A stretch of 64,000 bases of DNA from Pseudomonas paeninsulae (GTDB lineage: Bacteria; Pseudomonadota; Gammaproteobacteria; Pseudomonadales; Pseudomonadaceae): NCBI RefSeq assembly GCF_035621475.1, contig NZ_CP141799.1, positions 2,530,501-2,594,500 on the forward strand. Reading direction: 5' to 3'. This document shows, in pieces, positions 63,371 to 64,000 of the stretch. The notes beneath the pieces were generated by a model. That model was not told the origin of the DNA, searched no databases, and saw only the letters and a list, made by a program, of their open reading frames with translations. Positions within the stretch are counted from its first letter, which is position 1. Each line of letters opens with the position of its first letter. The position numbers and the translations under genes were made by a program.

Positions 63371-64000
63371 TTAGCCGAACTGGTTCATGGTGTTGTCTTT
63401 ACCGCTAGCTTTCAGAGCGGCTTCGCCAGCGAAGTACTCTTTGTGGTTGTCGCCGATGTCGGAACCGGCCATGTTCTGGTGCTTGACGCAGGCGATGCCT
63501 TGACGGAGCTCTTCGCGCTGAACGCCTTTGACGTAGGCCAGCATGCCTTGCTCGGCGAAGTAACCTTTGGCCAGGTTGTCGGTCGACAGCGCGGCGGTGT
63601 GGTACGTCGGCAGGGTGATCAGGTGGTGGAAGATACCCGCCTGAGCCGAACTGTCGCGTTGGAAGGTGCGGATCATTTCGTCTGCACGAACAGCCAGGTC
63701 GGTTTCGTCGTAGTCAATGCTCATCAGTTTGGCGCGGTCGTAGGCAGATACGTCTTTGCCTTCGCCAGCCATGATGTCGAACATTTGCTGACGGAAGTTC
63801 AGTGTCCAGTTGAAGGACGGGCTGTTGTTGTAGACCAGCTTGGCGTTCGGGATCACTTTGCGGATCTCGTTAACCATGGCCGCGATCTGACCAACGTGCG
63901 GCTTCTCGGTTTCGATCCACAGCAGGTCGGCACCGTTCTGCAGCGAGGTGATGCTATCGAGTACGCAGCGCTCTTCACCCGTGCCCTTGCGGAACTGGAA
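63371..64000 (-). CDS. aceA: Isocitrate lyase (C-terminal part, cut by window edge)
   Basis: The last 209 codons of a Pseudomonas-type isocitrate lyase, running off the right edge. The segment includes RKGTGEERCVLDSITSLQNGADLLWIETEKPHVGQIAAM, a long C-terminal half with NAKLVYNNSPSFNWTLNF, and the terminal GEAALKASGKDNTMNQFG. Isocitrate lyase splits isocitrate into glyoxylate and succinate in the glyoxylate shunt. The long C-terminal extension fits the larger Pseudomonas isoform. A strong terminator follows the stop. Confidence 0.97.
   Translation of the reverse strand, partial: FQFRKGTGEERCVLDSITSLQNGADLLWIETEKPHVGQIAAMVNEIRKVIPNAKLVYNNSPSFNWTLNFRQQMFDIMAGEGKDVSAYDRAKLMSIDYDETDLAVRADEMIRTFQRDSSAQAGIFHHLITLPTYHTAALSTDNLAKGYFAEQGMLAYVKGVQREELRQGIACVKHQNMAGSDIGDNHKEYFAGEAALKASGKDNTMNQFG

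Overview
The window is a GC-rich chromosomal segment of a denitrifying Pseudomonas (sensu lato, closest in layout to the P. stutzeri/Stutzerimonas group). Three things suggest this: a nirS-nirT-nirB-nirC-nirF order next to nirQ-nirO-nirP and norC-norB-norD, genes of the Dnr regulator family, and a complete 13-gene-type nuo operon with fused nuoCD lying near a PhoX-type gene and a Pseudomonas-type aceA. The left and right edges cut nirF and aceA.

Region 1 (1-13.9 kb) is the denitrification block. On the minus strand lie cd1 nitrite reductase (nirS), a tetrahaem quinol dehydrogenase (nirT), a c-type cytochrome (nirB), NirC and the start of NirF. On the plus strand lie nirQ-nirO-nirP and norC-norB-norD (nitric oxide reductase and its assembly factors). 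Past a repeat-rich gap, on the minus strand, come a zinc-ribbon membrane protein (DnrP-like), the NO-responsive regulator Dnr, an exported His-containing protein, a DGC-domain cysteine protein and a second Dnr-type regulator. I found four TTGAY-N4-RWCAA sites (Anr/Dnr boxes), upstream of nirS/nirQ, norC, the DGC-domain gene and the second regulator.

Region 2 (13.9-20.1 kb) holds an FtrABCD-type ferrous iron uptake operon, a phosphoribosyltransferase and a VKOR-thioredoxin fusion. Inverted copies of a palindromic ~180 bp MITE-like element sit at 10.9 kb and 17.6 kb and bracket the dnr-ftr segment.

Region 3 (20.1-34.5 kb) is mostly core genome: metH, cti (cis/trans fatty acid isomerase), a universal stress protein, a DUF1223 protein, nfuA, a receiver-CheC protein paired with a PAS-GGDEF diguanylate cyclase, a GlxA-like AraC regulator with DUF1272 and DUF1348 genes, and a less GC-rich stretch with an unrecognised membrane protein.

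Region 4 (34.5-45.4 kb) carries two hydrolases, a tandem pair of PepSY proteins in one operon with a two-component system (BqsRS/CarRS-like), LapG protease with a TTG start, a flavin reductase, a large dCache chemoreceptor (TlpQ-like) and a Na+/H+ antiporter family protein.

Region 5 (45.4-64 kb) is the nuoA-N operon on the minus strand (NADH dehydrogenase I), then a DUF190 gene, a Tat-exported PhoX-type protein and the 3' part of aceA (isocitrate lyase). No rRNA, tRNA, CRISPR array, complete insertion sequence or prophage was recognised.
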